Source of the DNA: an uncultured Prolixibacteraceae bacterium | Lineage (GTDB): Bacteria > Bacteroidota > Bacteroidia > Bacteroidales > Prolixibacteraceae | Assembly (NCBI GenBank): GCA_937915865.1 | Contig: CALGIG010000063.1 | Span: 62,001 to 126,000, forward strand | DNA: 64,000 nucleotides | Direction: 5' to 3' | Shown here: one piece after another, positions 55,385-64,000 of the stretch | Numbering within the stretch: position 1 is the stretch's first letter | Layout: every line of letters begins with the position of its first letter | Notes under the pieces: generated by a model | Told to the model about the DNA's origin: nothing | Databases searched by the model: none | Seen by the model: the letters and a program-made list of their open reading frames with translations, nothing else | Position numbers and translations under genes: made by a program

Positions 55385-55392
55385 CAAAAGTA
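55385..55392 (-). promoter_or_regulatory. Putative -7 box of the PUL-2 susC promoter
   Basis: TACTTTTG on the minus strand fits TAnnTTTG and would give a leader of about 45 nt before the susC start at 55333. Confidence 0.4.
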
Positions 55393-55471
55393 TCAGCAAT
55401 AGGTAGTTTAGGAAAGAAAAACTCTACAGCAAAAATACATCAATGTATATTTTGTATTACATCAAAAATAC

Positions 55472-55522
55472 ATCAGAATTATTTATATAATTCTGATAAT
55501 GAGTTATATAAATAATTCTGAT
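55472..55522. repeat. Perfect 19-bp inverted repeat upstream of susC
   Basis: ATCAGAATTATTTATATAA (55472-55490) and its exact reverse complement (55504-55522) flank 13 bp. It lies about 140 bp upstream of the susC start, between the dead regulator and the promoter, and may be the operator once bound by it. The nearby AAAAATACATCA motif is repeated. Confidence 0.6.
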
Positions 55523-55579
55523 AGGAGAATTACAATACAGCACATTGTTGTTTGTACTACAACCAATGTATAATGTGAA

Positions 55580-56947
55580 TCATAAGTCGATAATCATCTT
55601 CGTAAGATTCTGATCACGATCTATGTTAAGTTTTTTTCTTACTCTGTAACAGCATATTTCAACATCTCTTATGGAAATATTTATTAGAGACACTATCCCT
55701 TTTGTCGAAACGTTCATTCTCAGATAAGCGCAAAACCTCAATTCTTTTGGTGTTAGGTTGGGATATTTCTCTTTCAGTCGTTTTAGAAAGTCTTCGTGAA
55801 CTTCGTCGAAAGCACTTTTAAATACTTCCCATTGCTTTTTGTGATCAATGTCCTTATCAATTAGTGTGATCAGCAGATTAATCTTTTCTTTTAACAGATC
55901 GTCAGATGTCGATTTTTTTTAACTCTCAAGATTTTCTTTGATTTTTTGAAGAAATTTGTTTTTACGGATAAGATCCATGGTTTGATTTGCTAACTCTTTG
56001 TCTTGGTGGATCATTTCAATTTTCAATTTCTCATTTTTCAGGTTAATGATTTTCTTTTCAGCAATCAGTGCTTCCTGTTTATAGCGTTGTTCTTTCTGCC
56101 GGTATGATTTTAAGTGTTTCAGTCTTTCTTTTCTGCGCGATATTTCTATTCTTTTCAGAAAGTACCAAACTGCCATCGACGCAATTATTAAAATTAGAAT
56201 GAGATATAATGAGTTGGCATAAATAGTTCTGTGATATGTAGTTATCGCATTAAAACTTAAGGTATCAGTTGTGTTCTCTATCTCAGGCTGATTTCTGGCT
56301 TTTACGCAAAAGGTGTAAGATCCGGGTGGAAGCTTAGCATATTCTTTAAAAGTGATGTTACTCCATGTTGACTATTTTTCGTTATAACCAATCAATTTCA
56401 CACTGAATTCAACGTTGTTCTGATTATCGAATGTTGGTGTGGTGTACGAAAATCTAAAGCTGTTTTCTTTGTATGAAAAATTTAATTAAATGTGATTGAA
56501 CTCATTTACAGATATTTAATAAATATTTTCATTTTTCTGGGGAGATGAGTTCCATAAAAAGGTGCTGTCAAGATAGAGTGCAAAGGCTTTGTTTATAAAC
56601 GCTTCAATTTTTGGTGCATTATTGAATCTCGAAAGCGAAGAGTAGCGTGCAAATCCTTCTTCTGTGCCTAAAAATACATGTTCAGGCGAATAGACATAAA
56701 TGGATTCGAATCCGCTTATAAATCTTCCTGAATCCGAAATACTCCCACTTTATTTTTTCCCAAGTCCCAGGCTACGTACCAAATGTTTCCTTTTGTGTCT
56801 TCGTTCAGGTACGAAATATCCTTTAAAATGGTTTATTAACTGATTGAAATACAATGAGATTTCAAATCTGTTTCTGTCTTTGTTAAACTCGTAAAATCCG
56901 ACATTGGAAGTCACAACTACTTTTCCTTTTATCTTGTAAACATTCAA
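55580..56947 (-). pseudogene. Remnant of a triple-Y/LuxR-type PUL regulator
   Basis: Reading the minus strand across frames restores a regulator: propeller-end segments (KGKVVVTSNVGFYEF, EDTKGNIWYVAWDLG, PEHVFLGTEEGFARYSS), a Y_Y_Y domain (GYNEK-stop-STWSNITFKEYAKL, PPGSYTFCVKARN), a membrane helix (LYLILILIIASMAVWYF), a coiled coil and a LuxR-type HTH (LTPKELRFCAYLRMNVSTKG). It has in-frame stops at 56372-56374, 56486-56488 and 56516-56518. Frameshifts lie at a T7 tract (55914-55920) and near 56740 and 56815. Most of the N-terminal propeller is absent. It cannot make a working protein. It probably once controlled PUL-2. Confidence 0.85.
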
Positions 56948-57160
56948 GTTATTTCATTTTCCTCTAAATCACACTTTATTAAGCGTTTTGTTCGATTCTT
57001 ATAGATTTTGAAGTTAATATAGTTTGGATATAAACAGAAATACAAACTCATTTCCTGTTTTTTAACTATTAAGGACATGGTTTTAGGGGCAAACTGTTGA
57101 TATAATAAAAAATAGTTTGCTAAATTCCCTTCTTTAAATGAAACTAACATAAACGCAAAA

Positions 57161-58174
57161 ATGGAAAAATCAGACGTTCTTAAGTACATTGGAAATTTAA
57201 GTCAGATTGGCCAATGCCGGCATTATACATTAACCGAAGGTTGGGGCCGGGGCATGAGGGCAACCGATATTAATACAGGTGCCGGGCTACAGTTTACGGT
57301 CTTACCGGATCGCGGAATGGACATTTCGCTGGCCAGTTTTAAAGGAAAAAATTTGGTTTACCTTACCTGTAATGGAGAAACAAGCCCTGTTTATTTCGAG
57401 CCCGAAGGAATTGGCTGGCTCAGAACTTTTACGGGCGGTTTATTAACTACATGCGGGCTAACTTATCTGGGGCCACCTTGTACCGACAATGGAGAACAAT
57501 TGGGGTTACATGGACGCTATTCCACACTACCGGTCAAGCAGTTGGCTGATCTTTCGGGATGGGATGGCGATAATTATGTCTTGAAACTAAAAGGTATAAT
57601 AGAGGAGGGGTATCAGTTTGGCTATAAGCTTCGGATGGAAAGAGTGATTACTTCTGTTGTTGGTCAGAATTCGATTAAAATAACCGATACAATCAGTAAT
57701 TTCGGGAATATAGCCAGCCCGTATACTGTACTTTATCACATGAATTTAGGATACCCGTTGCTTTCGGAAGATGCCGAGCTCATTATTGATGCTGAAAATA
57801 CAGTGCCACGAGATGCTGATGCCGTTCCGGGAATTCACGAATTCAAAAGTTTCGTCGAACCACAACAAACTTACCGGGAGCAGGTATTTTTTCACACCAT
57901 GAAAGGCGACAATACTGGAAAAACTTCCGTAGAACTTCGGAATAGGAAGCTTGGAGTTGCATTGTCGATAAGCTTTAATGTAGCGCAATTGCCATACGTT
58001 ACACAATGGAAAATGCTTGGCTATGGCGAATATGTTTTAGGTATTGAACCATGTAATGTGCTTTGCAAATCGCGTGCTGCCCTTCGTGAAGAAGGAAATT
58101 TACCTTTTTTGCAACCAGGCGAATCGGTTACGAACGAAATTGAAGTTTCGGTTACCGACATTAGTAAAAGCTAA
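57161..58174 (+). CDS. DUF4432 aldose-1-epimerase-like protein
   Basis: The 337-residue protein matches the DUF4432 branch of the galactose mutarotase-like fold. Motifs are FTVLPDRGMDISLASFKGKN, EPEGIGWLRTFTGGLLTTCG, GLHGRYSTLPVKQL and VLYHMNLGYPLLSEDAELI, with EPCNVLCKSRAALREEG near the end. Relatives bind or epimerise sugars, some in uronate or inositol breakdown; the substrate here is unknown. It is divergent from the regulator pseudogene and ends at a bidirectional terminator. Confidence 0.82.
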   Translation: MEKSDVLKYIGNLSQIGQCRHYTLTEGWGRGMRATDINTGAGLQFTVLPDRGMDISLASFKGKNLVYLTCNGETSPVYFEPEGIGWLRTFTGGLLTTCGLTYLGPPCTDNGEQLGLHGRYSTLPVKQLADLSGWDGDNYVLKLKGIIEEGYQFGYKLRMERVITSVVGQNSIKITDTISNFGNIASPYTVLYHMNLGYPLLSEDAELIIDAENTVPRDADAVPGIHEFKSFVEPQQTYREQVFFHTMKGDNTGKTSVELRNRKLGVALSISFNVAQLPYVTQWKMLGYGEYVLGIEPCNVLCKSRAALREEGNLPFLQPGESVTNEIEVSVTDISKS

Positions 58175-58236
58175 GCCAGAGCGAAGAAGTTGCTTCTTCA
58201 AAAAATAACGGATTTTAACCTTGTTGCAATTACTCA

Positions 58237-58280
58237 CATCAAAAAGCCAGATCAATCGAGTTCGATCTGGCTTTTTGATG
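58237..58280. terminator. Bidirectional terminator between convergent genes
   Basis: CATCAAAAAGCCAGATC pairs perfectly with GATCTGGCTTTTTGATG around a 10-nt loop, between the DUF4432 gene (+) and the repeat lipoprotein gene (-). Confidence 0.9.
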
Positions 58281-58294
58281 TTTTGCTTAAGAAA

Positions 58295-59677
58295 TTAATC
58301 GATCGCTTTTACAGCCCTGCCAAATTCATTTTCGGCATTGATTGTTTTTGCTGCTTTCATGTAACTTGCTTTTACTTCTTCGTTTTTAGGCATTTTCCCA
58401 GCAATTTCCACCAGAGTATTGCATTTTTCATAATCGGCAGTTAACAAGGCTGTTTCATCGATGAGCCTAATCCATTCGTCATTTGTTTTTATCTCTTTAC
58501 GGGCGATTTTCTTAATTAAGTTAGTCCTGTCAAATTCTGTTTTGATTTGATGGACTGAAATCAACAGGTTTTTGAAATTTTCACCTTGAAATATCTGTTT
58601 GTCAATTAATTCTTCCAGAATATTTTTCTTTTCAAAGTCGGAATTAATACTTCCGGCAGAGTACAAAAATTGGCCAAGATTTGCTTCCTCAAGCTTATTC
58701 TGATGCATGATTTCCTTCAATACATTGGCTTTTTCGAAATCGGAATTAATAGTATTGGTCGAATTCAGAAACTGAACTAAATCTTTTGACTCAATTTTAT
58801 TTTGATGAATGAGTTCTTTTAAAACATTCGCTTTTTCGAAGTCTGATTTAATAAGTTCAGTTGAGTTTAAAAAGGCGTTCATGTTTGTTTCCCGAAGTTT
58901 ATCCTGATGGATGATTTCTTTCAGTACATTGGCCCTTTCAAAATCAGATTCAATTGATTTTGATATGTCAACAATTTGGCTGGCTTGTTTATCCGAAATT
59001 GATTGTTTGACAATTGTTTTCAGAACATTGGCTTTTTCGAAGTCGGAGCCAATAGTTTTTGTGGCTTCAAAATAGGCTATTGACGTTAGTGAATCTTTTA
59101 TTTGGGCAGCTGTATATTTTTGCAGAAGTTTACTTTTTTCAAAATCAGATTCAACTTGCTTTCTAATTTTTTGAGTAATCACAAGAACCTGGTTTGGTGT
59201 AATACTATCACATGAAATAAGGTATTCGATGTAAATGCTTTTGGCAAAATCGGAATCAATTTTGTCTATTTCGGCTATTACTGCCTTAATTCCTCCTTTC
59301 TTGACAATACGCTTGATGTGTTCTTTCGCTCCAAAACCACTAGCTATCATGTTATTAACCATTTCGGCAATGAATTTTTTTCCTTCAGGGCTATCCGGGT
59401 TCAGCCTTTGTCCATTATCATAAAGTTCATACTTAAATTCTCCATTTTTTTTATAACCGGCTAAAAGTTTTTGACCGTTTTTTTCGAAGCGGACATAACC
59501 ATGCGACGAAATGCTCTCAATTGCTGTTTCATCATCGTTAAAAATGATTTCTCCTGACGATTGAACTTCAATCCTGTCTTTGCCATTATTAATCACCATG
59601 CGGTTTCCCCAATGATGACAAGAACTTGTTAATAGTAATGCTACAATAAGCACAAATAGGTTTCTGAATGATTTCAT
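58295..59677 (-). CDS. Lipoprotein with nine tandem SDFEKANVLK helical repeats
   Basis: The 460-residue protein has a lipoprotein signal (LIVALLLTSSC) and an N-terminal beta-rich part (about 24-90). From about residue 150 it has nine tandem repeats of 33-36 residues, each opening with a form of SDFEKANVLKEIIHQ. The repeats include SDFERANVLKEIIHQDKLRE, SDFEKANVLKELIHQNKIES and SDFEKANVLKEIMHQNKLEE, then more diverged copies. They should form a HEAT- or TPR-like solenoid for protein binding in the envelope. Similar repeats occur in uncharacterised Bacteroidota proteins. Function is unknown. It is upstream of korBA but separated by a terminator. Confidence 0.7.
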   Translation of the reverse strand: MKSFRNLFVLIVALLLTSSCHHWGNRMVINNGKDRIEVQSSGEIIFNDDETAIESISSHGYVRFEKNGQKLLAGYKKNGEFKYELYDNGQRLNPDSPEGKKFIAEMVNNMIASGFGAKEHIKRIVKKGGIKAVIAEIDKIDSDFAKSIYIEYLISCDSITPNQVLVITQKIRKQVESDFEKSKLLQKYTAAQIKDSLTSIAYFEATKTIGSDFEKANVLKTIVKQSISDKQASQIVDISKSIESDFERANVLKEIIHQDKLRETNMNAFLNSTELIKSDFEKANVLKELIHQNKIESKDLVQFLNSTNTINSDFEKANVLKEIMHQNKLEEANLGQFLYSAGSINSDFEKKNILEELIDKQIFQGENFKNLLISVHQIKTEFDRTNLIKKIARKEIKTNDEWIRLIDETALLTADYEKCNTLVEIAGKMPKNEEVKASYMKAAKTINAENEFGRAVKAID

Positions 59678-59823
59678 TGGCCAAGCTTTAATGTTTTCAA
59701 ATTAGTTTATCCGAATCAGATAATCTTTTGACAGATGAATTGAAAAAATGTTACAAAAGGACAAAAAAAAGCTTATAATATTTCGTAGTATATGTTAGCC
59801 AAACAGAACTGGCCAGGAACGAA

Positions 59824-59853
59824 AAAGGCTGAACAGTTTCCCATTCAGCCTTT
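59824..59853 (-). terminator. Terminator after korB
   Basis: AAAGGCTGAA pairs with TTCAGCCTTT around a 10-nt loop. On the minus strand it is followed by further T residues, 25 bp past the korB stop. Confidence 0.8.
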
Positions 59854-59878
59854 GTATTAACTCATACAAAATATTTAC

Positions 59879-60946
59879 TTATTTTTCAAAACAAGGATCG
59901 TCGAAGAATTTAACTGGCTCATGGCATTTTTCATCGGTTACTTCCCATGTATTTCCTGAACGCAGTAGTTCGTCCACGCAAGTAATTTTACGTTTTTCCT
60001 GAACTGTCTCAATCTGTTTTTTCATTTCCTGATCGTAAACAGGGGCTTCAACACTGCGGACAACGCCCATTGCAACCGGGAATTCAGGCAAAGCCATATT
60101 GATTAAAGCTACCTGTAACCCAAGGTTATCTTCTTCGGGATGATGAACCAGAATATCGTCACGAGTGATTCCGTTTTCGCCAATTTTCACCACTTTCAGT
60201 TTCCCTTTTTCGAGAATTAGGCCCTTGTCTTCATTTTCGCCGAAAATCATCGGTTCACCTTTTTTCAAAAAAATCTGTCGTTCAGCACGGAATTTTGGGT
60301 CGGTCACATAATTGTGGATACCATCGTTAAAAATAACACAATTTTGTAGCACTTCAACCACCGATGTTCCTTTGTGTTGAGCCGCTTCAGCTAAAACATC
60401 CTGTGTATGTTTTATATTGCTGTCAACCGCACGCGCAAAGAATGTTCCGCGTGAACCTAAAACCAGTTGTCCGGGTATAAATGAATCCTCGATTGTCCCA
60501 AAAGGAGAAGTTTTCGTGATAAATCCACGGTCGGTTGTTGGCGAATATTGTCCTTTGGTTAAACCATAAATCTTGTTGTTAAAGAGTACAACGTTGATGT
60601 CGATGTTACGACGAACCAAATGTATGAAGTGGTTTCCACCAATTGCTAAAGCATCCCCATCTCCGGTAATAACCCAAACTTTCAGATTTGGATTTGCAGA
60701 TTTAACTCCAGATGCAACAGCTGCCGCACGTCCATGAATGGTGTGGAACCCATAAGTACTCATGTAATACGGGAAACGCGATGAACAGCCAATACCTGAG
60801 ATCACTGCAAAATCCTTGTGAGGTATATCCAGATCGGCCATTGTTTTTTGCACGGCGTTCATAATGGCATAATCGCCACAGCCGGGACACCACCTTACTT
60901 CGGCAGCGCTTTTAAAATCCTTAGGTGTGTAATTATATTTTGTCAT
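59879..60946 (-). CDS. korB: 2-oxoacid:ferredoxin oxidoreductase beta subunit
   Basis: The 355-residue subunit binds thiamine diphosphate. Motifs are RWCPGCGDYAIM (cluster- or TPP-related Cys), ISGIGCSSRFPYYMSTYGFH, HGRAAAVASGVK and the TPP motif GDGDALAIGGNHFIHLVRRN. With KorA it converts 2-oxoglutarate (or a related 2-oxoacid) and CoA to the acyl-CoA, CO2 and reduced ferredoxin. This is typical of anaerobes with an incomplete or reversible TCA cycle. It starts 2 bp after korA ends. Confidence 0.92.
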   Translation of the reverse strand: MTKYNYTPKDFKSAAEVRWCPGCGDYAIMNAVQKTMADLDIPHKDFAVISGIGCSSRFPYYMSTYGFHTIHGRAAAVASGVKSANPNLKVWVITGDGDALAIGGNHFIHLVRRNIDINVVLFNNKIYGLTKGQYSPTTDRGFITKTSPFGTIEDSFIPGQLVLGSRGTFFARAVDSNIKHTQDVLAEAAQHKGTSVVEVLQNCVIFNDGIHNYVTDPKFRAERQIFLKKGEPMIFGENEDKGLILEKGKLKVVKIGENGITRDDILVHHPEEDNLGLQVALINMALPEFPVAMGVVRSVEAPVYDQEMKKQIETVQEKRKITCVDELLRSGNTWEVTDEKCHEPVKFFDDPCFEK

Positions 60947-60948
60947 GA

Positions 60949-62787
60949 TTAAGCCTCCAGTATTTTTTCAAAGTTTTCAACTAATTCGTGCACAGAGAAA
61001 GGCAACCCTTTCACTTTGTTAACCTGGTAATATTTGAATCCAGGTTCTTTGTCGCGCAGGTAACTGGCAAACTGTCCGAGATTTAGTTCGCAAACAACAA
61101 TTTTTTTGAATTTGCTGAAAACTTCAGCCGTATTTTTAGGCAGAGGTTTAATATAATTAAAGTGAGCAAGACTAACTTTTTTACCTTCTTCCTGCATAGC
61201 GCGAACAGAACTGATCATGTGTCCGTAAGTTCCACCCCATCCAACAACCAAAAGATCGCCTTCCGGTTCTCCGATAACTTTGAGTTCAGGAATCATTTCA
61301 ACTACACGTTCAACTTTTTCTGCTCTCAGGTTGGTGTTGATCTGGTGATTTTCAGGGTCGTGGCTTACGCCGCCGGCAATGTTTTTCTCCAAACCACCAA
61401 TCCGGTGCTGAAATCCTTCCATTCCTGGAATAGCCCATTCTCTGGCCAATGTTTCAGGGTCACGGCGGTATGGCTTGAACAATTCAGGATTTTTGGCAAT
61501 ACGTGGTTTGATGGAAGGAAGTTCGCTCATCGAAGGAACCCTCCATGGCTCGCTGCCGTTTCCAAGAAACCCGTCGGTTAAAAGTACAACGGGAACCATA
61601 CGTTCAAGTGCTATTTTGGCTGCAAGGAAAGCGTAATAGAAACAATCAGAAGGAGTGCTTGCAGCTAAAACTACGATAGGGCTTTCGCCATTGCGTCCAT
61701 ATAATGTTTGCAATAAATCCGATTGTTCTGTTTTGGTCGGAAGTCCGGTTGAAGGGCCTCCACGCTGAACATTTACAACAACCAGAGGAAGTTCAGCCAT
61801 AACTGATAAACCTAAAGCTTCAGATTTTAAGGCGAAACCTGGTCCTGACGTCGAAGTTACGGCTAAATGACCGGCAAATGCTGCACCAATTGAGGTACAA
61901 ATACCTGCAATTTCATCTTCGGCCTGAAATGTTTTTACGCCAAGGTCTTTCCGCTCGGCCAAAGCTTGCAGAACATCGGTTGCCGGAGTAATAGGATAAG
62001 AACCGAGGAACAATTTCAAGCCGGCTTTTTCGGCTGCTGCAATAAAACCCCATGCAGTGGCATTATTCCCATTTATATTGCGATAGGTTCCTTTTTCAAT
62101 TTGTGCCGGATGAACAATATATTGTGGTGTGGTTTGCTGAATGTTCATTCCGTAGTTATAACCATCGCGCAAAACTTTAAGGTTGGCCTCAGCAATCAAT
62201 GGTTTTTTTCCGAATTTTTTCTGAATGTAACTTTCGATATAATCGAGCGGGCGATCGAAAATCCAGCAAATTAATCCCAGAGCGAACATGTTTTTACAAC
62301 GTAAAATACTCTTGTTGTCCAGGTCCATATCCTTCAGGCTTTCTTTGGTCATACTGGTAATTGGAACCGGTACCTTTTCAAAGTCCTGAAGATTTAGTTC
62401 AGCAAACGGATCGTTGGTTTTGAACAGAGCTTTTTCAAGATTTTTTTCACTGAACGAATCGACATCAAAAATAATGGTCCCTCCAGGGCTCATAAATGCC
62501 GCGTTGGCTTTTACCGCTGCCGGGTTCATTGCTACCAGCACATGAGCAAGGTCGCCCGGAGTTGTAATTCGGTTTTTCCCAAATTGTACCTGGAATCCTG
62601 AAACTCCGCCAACTGTACCTTGTGGCGCCCTGATTTCAGAAGGATAATCCGGGAAAGTAGAAATGTCGTTTCCCAGAAGTGCAGATGTATCTGAAAAAAG
62701 AGTTCCAGTTAACTGCATTCCATCGCCAGAGTCTCCTGAAAACCTGATGGCGACTTCTTCGAGTTCAATTACTTTTGTGTCTTTCAT
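60949..62787 (-). CDS. korA: 2-oxoacid:ferredoxin oxidoreductase alpha subunit with fused gamma domain
   Basis: The 612-residue subunit has an N-terminal gamma domain (about 8-190, VAIRFSGDSGDGMQLTGTLF) and an alpha domain (about 215-600, GSYPITPATDVLQALAERKD and STSGPGFALKSEALGLSVMA). A C-terminal transketolase-like part carries the GWGGTYGHMISSVRAMQEEG motif. The gamma-alpha fusion is the standard two-subunit KorAB layout of Bacteroidota. The substrate is most likely 2-oxoglutarate; branched 2-oxoacids are possible. korA and korB form an operon. Confidence 0.92.
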   Translation of the reverse strand: MKDTKVIELEEVAIRFSGDSGDGMQLTGTLFSDTSALLGNDISTFPDYPSEIRAPQGTVGGVSGFQVQFGKNRITTPGDLAHVLVAMNPAAVKANAAFMSPGGTIIFDVDSFSEKNLEKALFKTNDPFAELNLQDFEKVPVPITSMTKESLKDMDLDNKSILRCKNMFALGLICWIFDRPLDYIESYIQKKFGKKPLIAEANLKVLRDGYNYGMNIQQTTPQYIVHPAQIEKGTYRNINGNNATAWGFIAAAEKAGLKLFLGSYPITPATDVLQALAERKDLGVKTFQAEDEIAGICTSIGAAFAGHLAVTSTSGPGFALKSEALGLSVMAELPLVVVNVQRGGPSTGLPTKTEQSDLLQTLYGRNGESPIVVLAASTPSDCFYYAFLAAKIALERMVPVVLLTDGFLGNGSEPWRVPSMSELPSIKPRIAKNPELFKPYRRDPETLAREWAIPGMEGFQHRIGGLEKNIAGGVSHDPENHQINTNLRAEKVERVVEMIPELKVIGEPEGDLLVVGWGGTYGHMISSVRAMQEEGKKVSLAHFNYIKPLPKNTAEVFSKFKKIVVCELNLGQFASYLRDKEPGFKYYQVNKVKGLPFSVHELVENFEKILEA

Positions 62788-63503
62788 GTTTTATTAATTC
62801 AAGGTTGAAACTAGAAATTTTGTATCAACATCTTTTTTTCAGCCAGATAAAAGAATAGCCCGAAAACAAATCCTGATTACAGTAATGTTTTAGGCTATTT
62901 ATGATAAATATTTTCTAATATCCTTTCAAATTTTTATACTTTACCGAATACGCTTCGAAGATAATAAACCATCTAAAAAGCAATTATTAAGGCTATATTT
63001 TTGTTTTTCAAAACCGGACAAAAATAACCATTAATTAATAAGTCGAACAGGATATTCTTAATAATTTATTCCGACTTTTTTTCTATGCAGATTGTCACAA
63101 GTAAATCAAAAGAATAAATATAAGTTATTAACAATCAGTTGGTAAAATATTGTCATTGGAGTGATGGTTTAGCGAATCTGACCAAATTTATTAATGAATT
63201 CGTTCTGAATTGACAGATCATTCTTCGTTTTGATGAAATAGCCATCTCGCCTTGGCCGAAGCAAACTGAAAATGAATTGACCGAAGAGAAATTCGCGTTA
63301 ACGAATAAATGGCTATTCCATTTGGTTAATATATTGTTTAAAAAGATGATGTTAATACCAAGATTGCAGAATGGCAAATGAAAATTTATACAGATCGTTT
63401 GTTTTAAAAAAATCAGGATAATTTATTGCGACTATAAAAGGAACCATCTTCCGGCCTGTTTTGTATCTTTGTGCATTAATAAATTCATTTAAGAACTCAT
63501 AAT
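62788..63503. other. 716-bp intergenic stretch between korA and the carbonic anhydrase gene
   Basis: AT-rich and without a credible gene; a 74-codon minus-strand frame (63153-63377) has no domain or good start. It contains the divergent promoter regions and a short inverted pair AATAGCCAT (63237-63245) / ATGGCTATT (63309-63317). Nothing resembles a tRNA, small RNA or mobile element with confidence. Confidence 0.4.
63464..63471 (+). promoter_or_regulatory. Putative -7 box of the carbonic anhydrase gene
   Basis: TATCTTTG matches the Bacteroidota TAnnTTTG consensus and lies 32 bp before the ATG at 63504. Confidence 0.45.
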
Positions 63504-64000
63504 ATGGCACTTATAAAAACACTTTTAGGCAAAACTCCAGCATTTGGAGAAAATTGTCATCTGGCTGAAACAGCAACAATTATAGGTGATGTTGTTACCG
63601 GAGATGGCTGTAGTATATGGTACGGTGCAGTTTTGCGGGGCGATGTTCACTACATTCGGATTGGGAACAACACCAATATTCAGGATAACGCTGTAATTCA
63701 TGCGACTTATCAGAAATCGCCAACCAATATCGGCAGCAATGTTACCATTGCTCACGGTGCAATCGTTCATGGCTGCACCATTCATGATAATGTGATGATT
63801 GGTATGAATGCTGTTGTTTTGGATAATGCTGTGATTGAAAGTAACAGCATTGTTGCTGCAGGTTCGGTAGTTAGTAAGGGTACACGCGTTGAAAGCGGAA
63901 CTGTTTACGGTGGAATTCCGGCCAAAAAAATTAAAGATATTGGCCCTGAATTGCTTGAAGGCGAAATCCAGCGTATTTCCAAATCGTATAGCATGTACGC
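63504..64000 (+). CDS. Gamma carbonic anhydrase-like protein (partial, cut by window end)
   Basis: The frame runs from the ATG at 63504 to the window end with about 165 residues and no stop. It is a left-handed beta-helix protein with hexapeptide repeats: ATIIGDVVTGDGCSIWYGAV, LRGDVHYIRIGNNTNIQDNA, VIHATYQ, IAHGAIVHGCTIHDNVMIGM and GSVVSKGTRV. The three histidines at the zinc positions (VIHAT, TIAHG, IVHGC) are present, as in gamma carbonic anhydrases and the YrdA/PaaY group. It may hydrate CO2 or have a related role. Only the last few residues are missing. Confidence 0.9.
   Translation, partial: MALIKTLLGKTPAFGENCHLAETATIIGDVVTGDGCSIWYGAVLRGDVHYIRIGNNTNIQDNAVIHATYQKSPTNIGSNVTIAHGAIVHGCTIHDNVMIGMNAVVLDNAVIESNSIVAAGSVVSKGTRVESGTVYGGIPAKKIKDIGPELLEGEIQRISKSYSMY

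Noticed and set aside
56944..57189. 81-codon minus-strand frame upstream of the DUF4432 gene
   Set aside because: No similarity to the missing propeller of the regulator and it overlaps the DUF4432 start; treated as noise.
63237..63317. Inverted pair AATAGCCAT / ATGGCTATT in the korA to carbonic anhydrase gap
   Set aside because: Only 9 bp over a 63-bp loop, no second copy in the window; not convincing as an element or terminator.
1..64000. CRISPR arrays, rRNA, tRNA and complete insertion sequences
   Set aside because: No regularly spaced direct repeats, no cloverleaf or rRNA signature and no transposase or integrase gene could be seen by eye.

Overview
The window reads as chromosome of a Bacteroidota bacterium. 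The evidence is two SusC/SusD pairs, many Cys lipoproteins, an ECF sigma/FecR pair, LytTR signalling, TAnnTTTG-type promoters and few Shine-Dalgarno sequences. The KorAB ferredoxin oxidoreductase and the overall gene style suit a Bacteroidales/Marinilabiliales-type (Prolixibacteraceae-like) anaerobe or facultative anaerobe. That placement is inference; no rRNA or tRNA gene is visible.

Layout. (1) 1-3744: accessory region with a small lipoprotein, an integral membrane zincin-like protein, a small exported protein, and a compact Crp/Fnr regulator - 2[4Fe-4S] ferredoxin - putative di-heme b membrane protein cluster. (2) 4056-16042: polysaccharide utilisation locus PUL-1 (ECF sigma, FecR, SusC with STN domain, SusD, GH89 alpha-N-acetylglucosaminidase, a HGSNAT-like membrane acetyltransferase and a GH28 enzyme), probably for an alpha-GlcNAc- and uronate-containing glycan. 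(3) 16043-16413: two abutting multi-hairpin repeat elements, one of which has a second copy at 42519-42692. (4) 16401-28189: a minus-strand block with a LytTR response regulator, a Glu-cyclase-type lipoprotein, DsrE and MazG-like proteins, two DUF4369-like lipoproteins, a TonB-dependent receptor, a membrane-anchored XRE regulator and a 1017-residue LytS-type kinase whose extracytoplasmic region carries a thioredoxin-like domain with both catalytic cysteines replaced. (5) 28299-47124: housekeeping genes (WbqC, LapA-like, LepB, DapB, HAD, M16 protease, sugar nucleotidyltransferase, RibH, TPR, RecF, DUF721, Ndk, NrnA-like DHH, FKBP, YciB-NUDIX fusion, lactonase, FolE, YaaA). (6) 47201-56947: PUL-2, a beta-1,3/1,6-glucan (laminarin-type) locus with SusC, SusD, a PKD surface glycan-binding protein and BACON-GH16. 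It is visibly decaying: the GH30 gene has lost its 5' two thirds exactly at the GH16 stop codon, and the triple-Y/LuxR regulator upstream of SusC is a pseudogene with at least three in-frame stops and several frameshifts. (7) 57161-64000: DUF4432 epimerase-like protein, a lipoprotein built of nine ~33-residue SDFEKANVLK repeats, KorB/KorA, and a gamma carbonic anhydrase cut by the window end.

The most novel-looking item is the cysteine-less thioredoxin/DUF4369 sensor kinase with its satellite genes (a cysteine-less thioredoxin lipoprotein, a shorter sibling, a TonB receptor and a possible partner LytTR regulator). It resembles a surface/envelope sensing circuit made from parts of the TlpA-type lipoprotein family. 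Next come the deletion-scarred PUL-2, the family of branched palindromic repeats (one supplies the last codons of the response regulator), and the pairing of homologues of two consecutive human lysosomal heparan sulfate enzymes in PUL-1.
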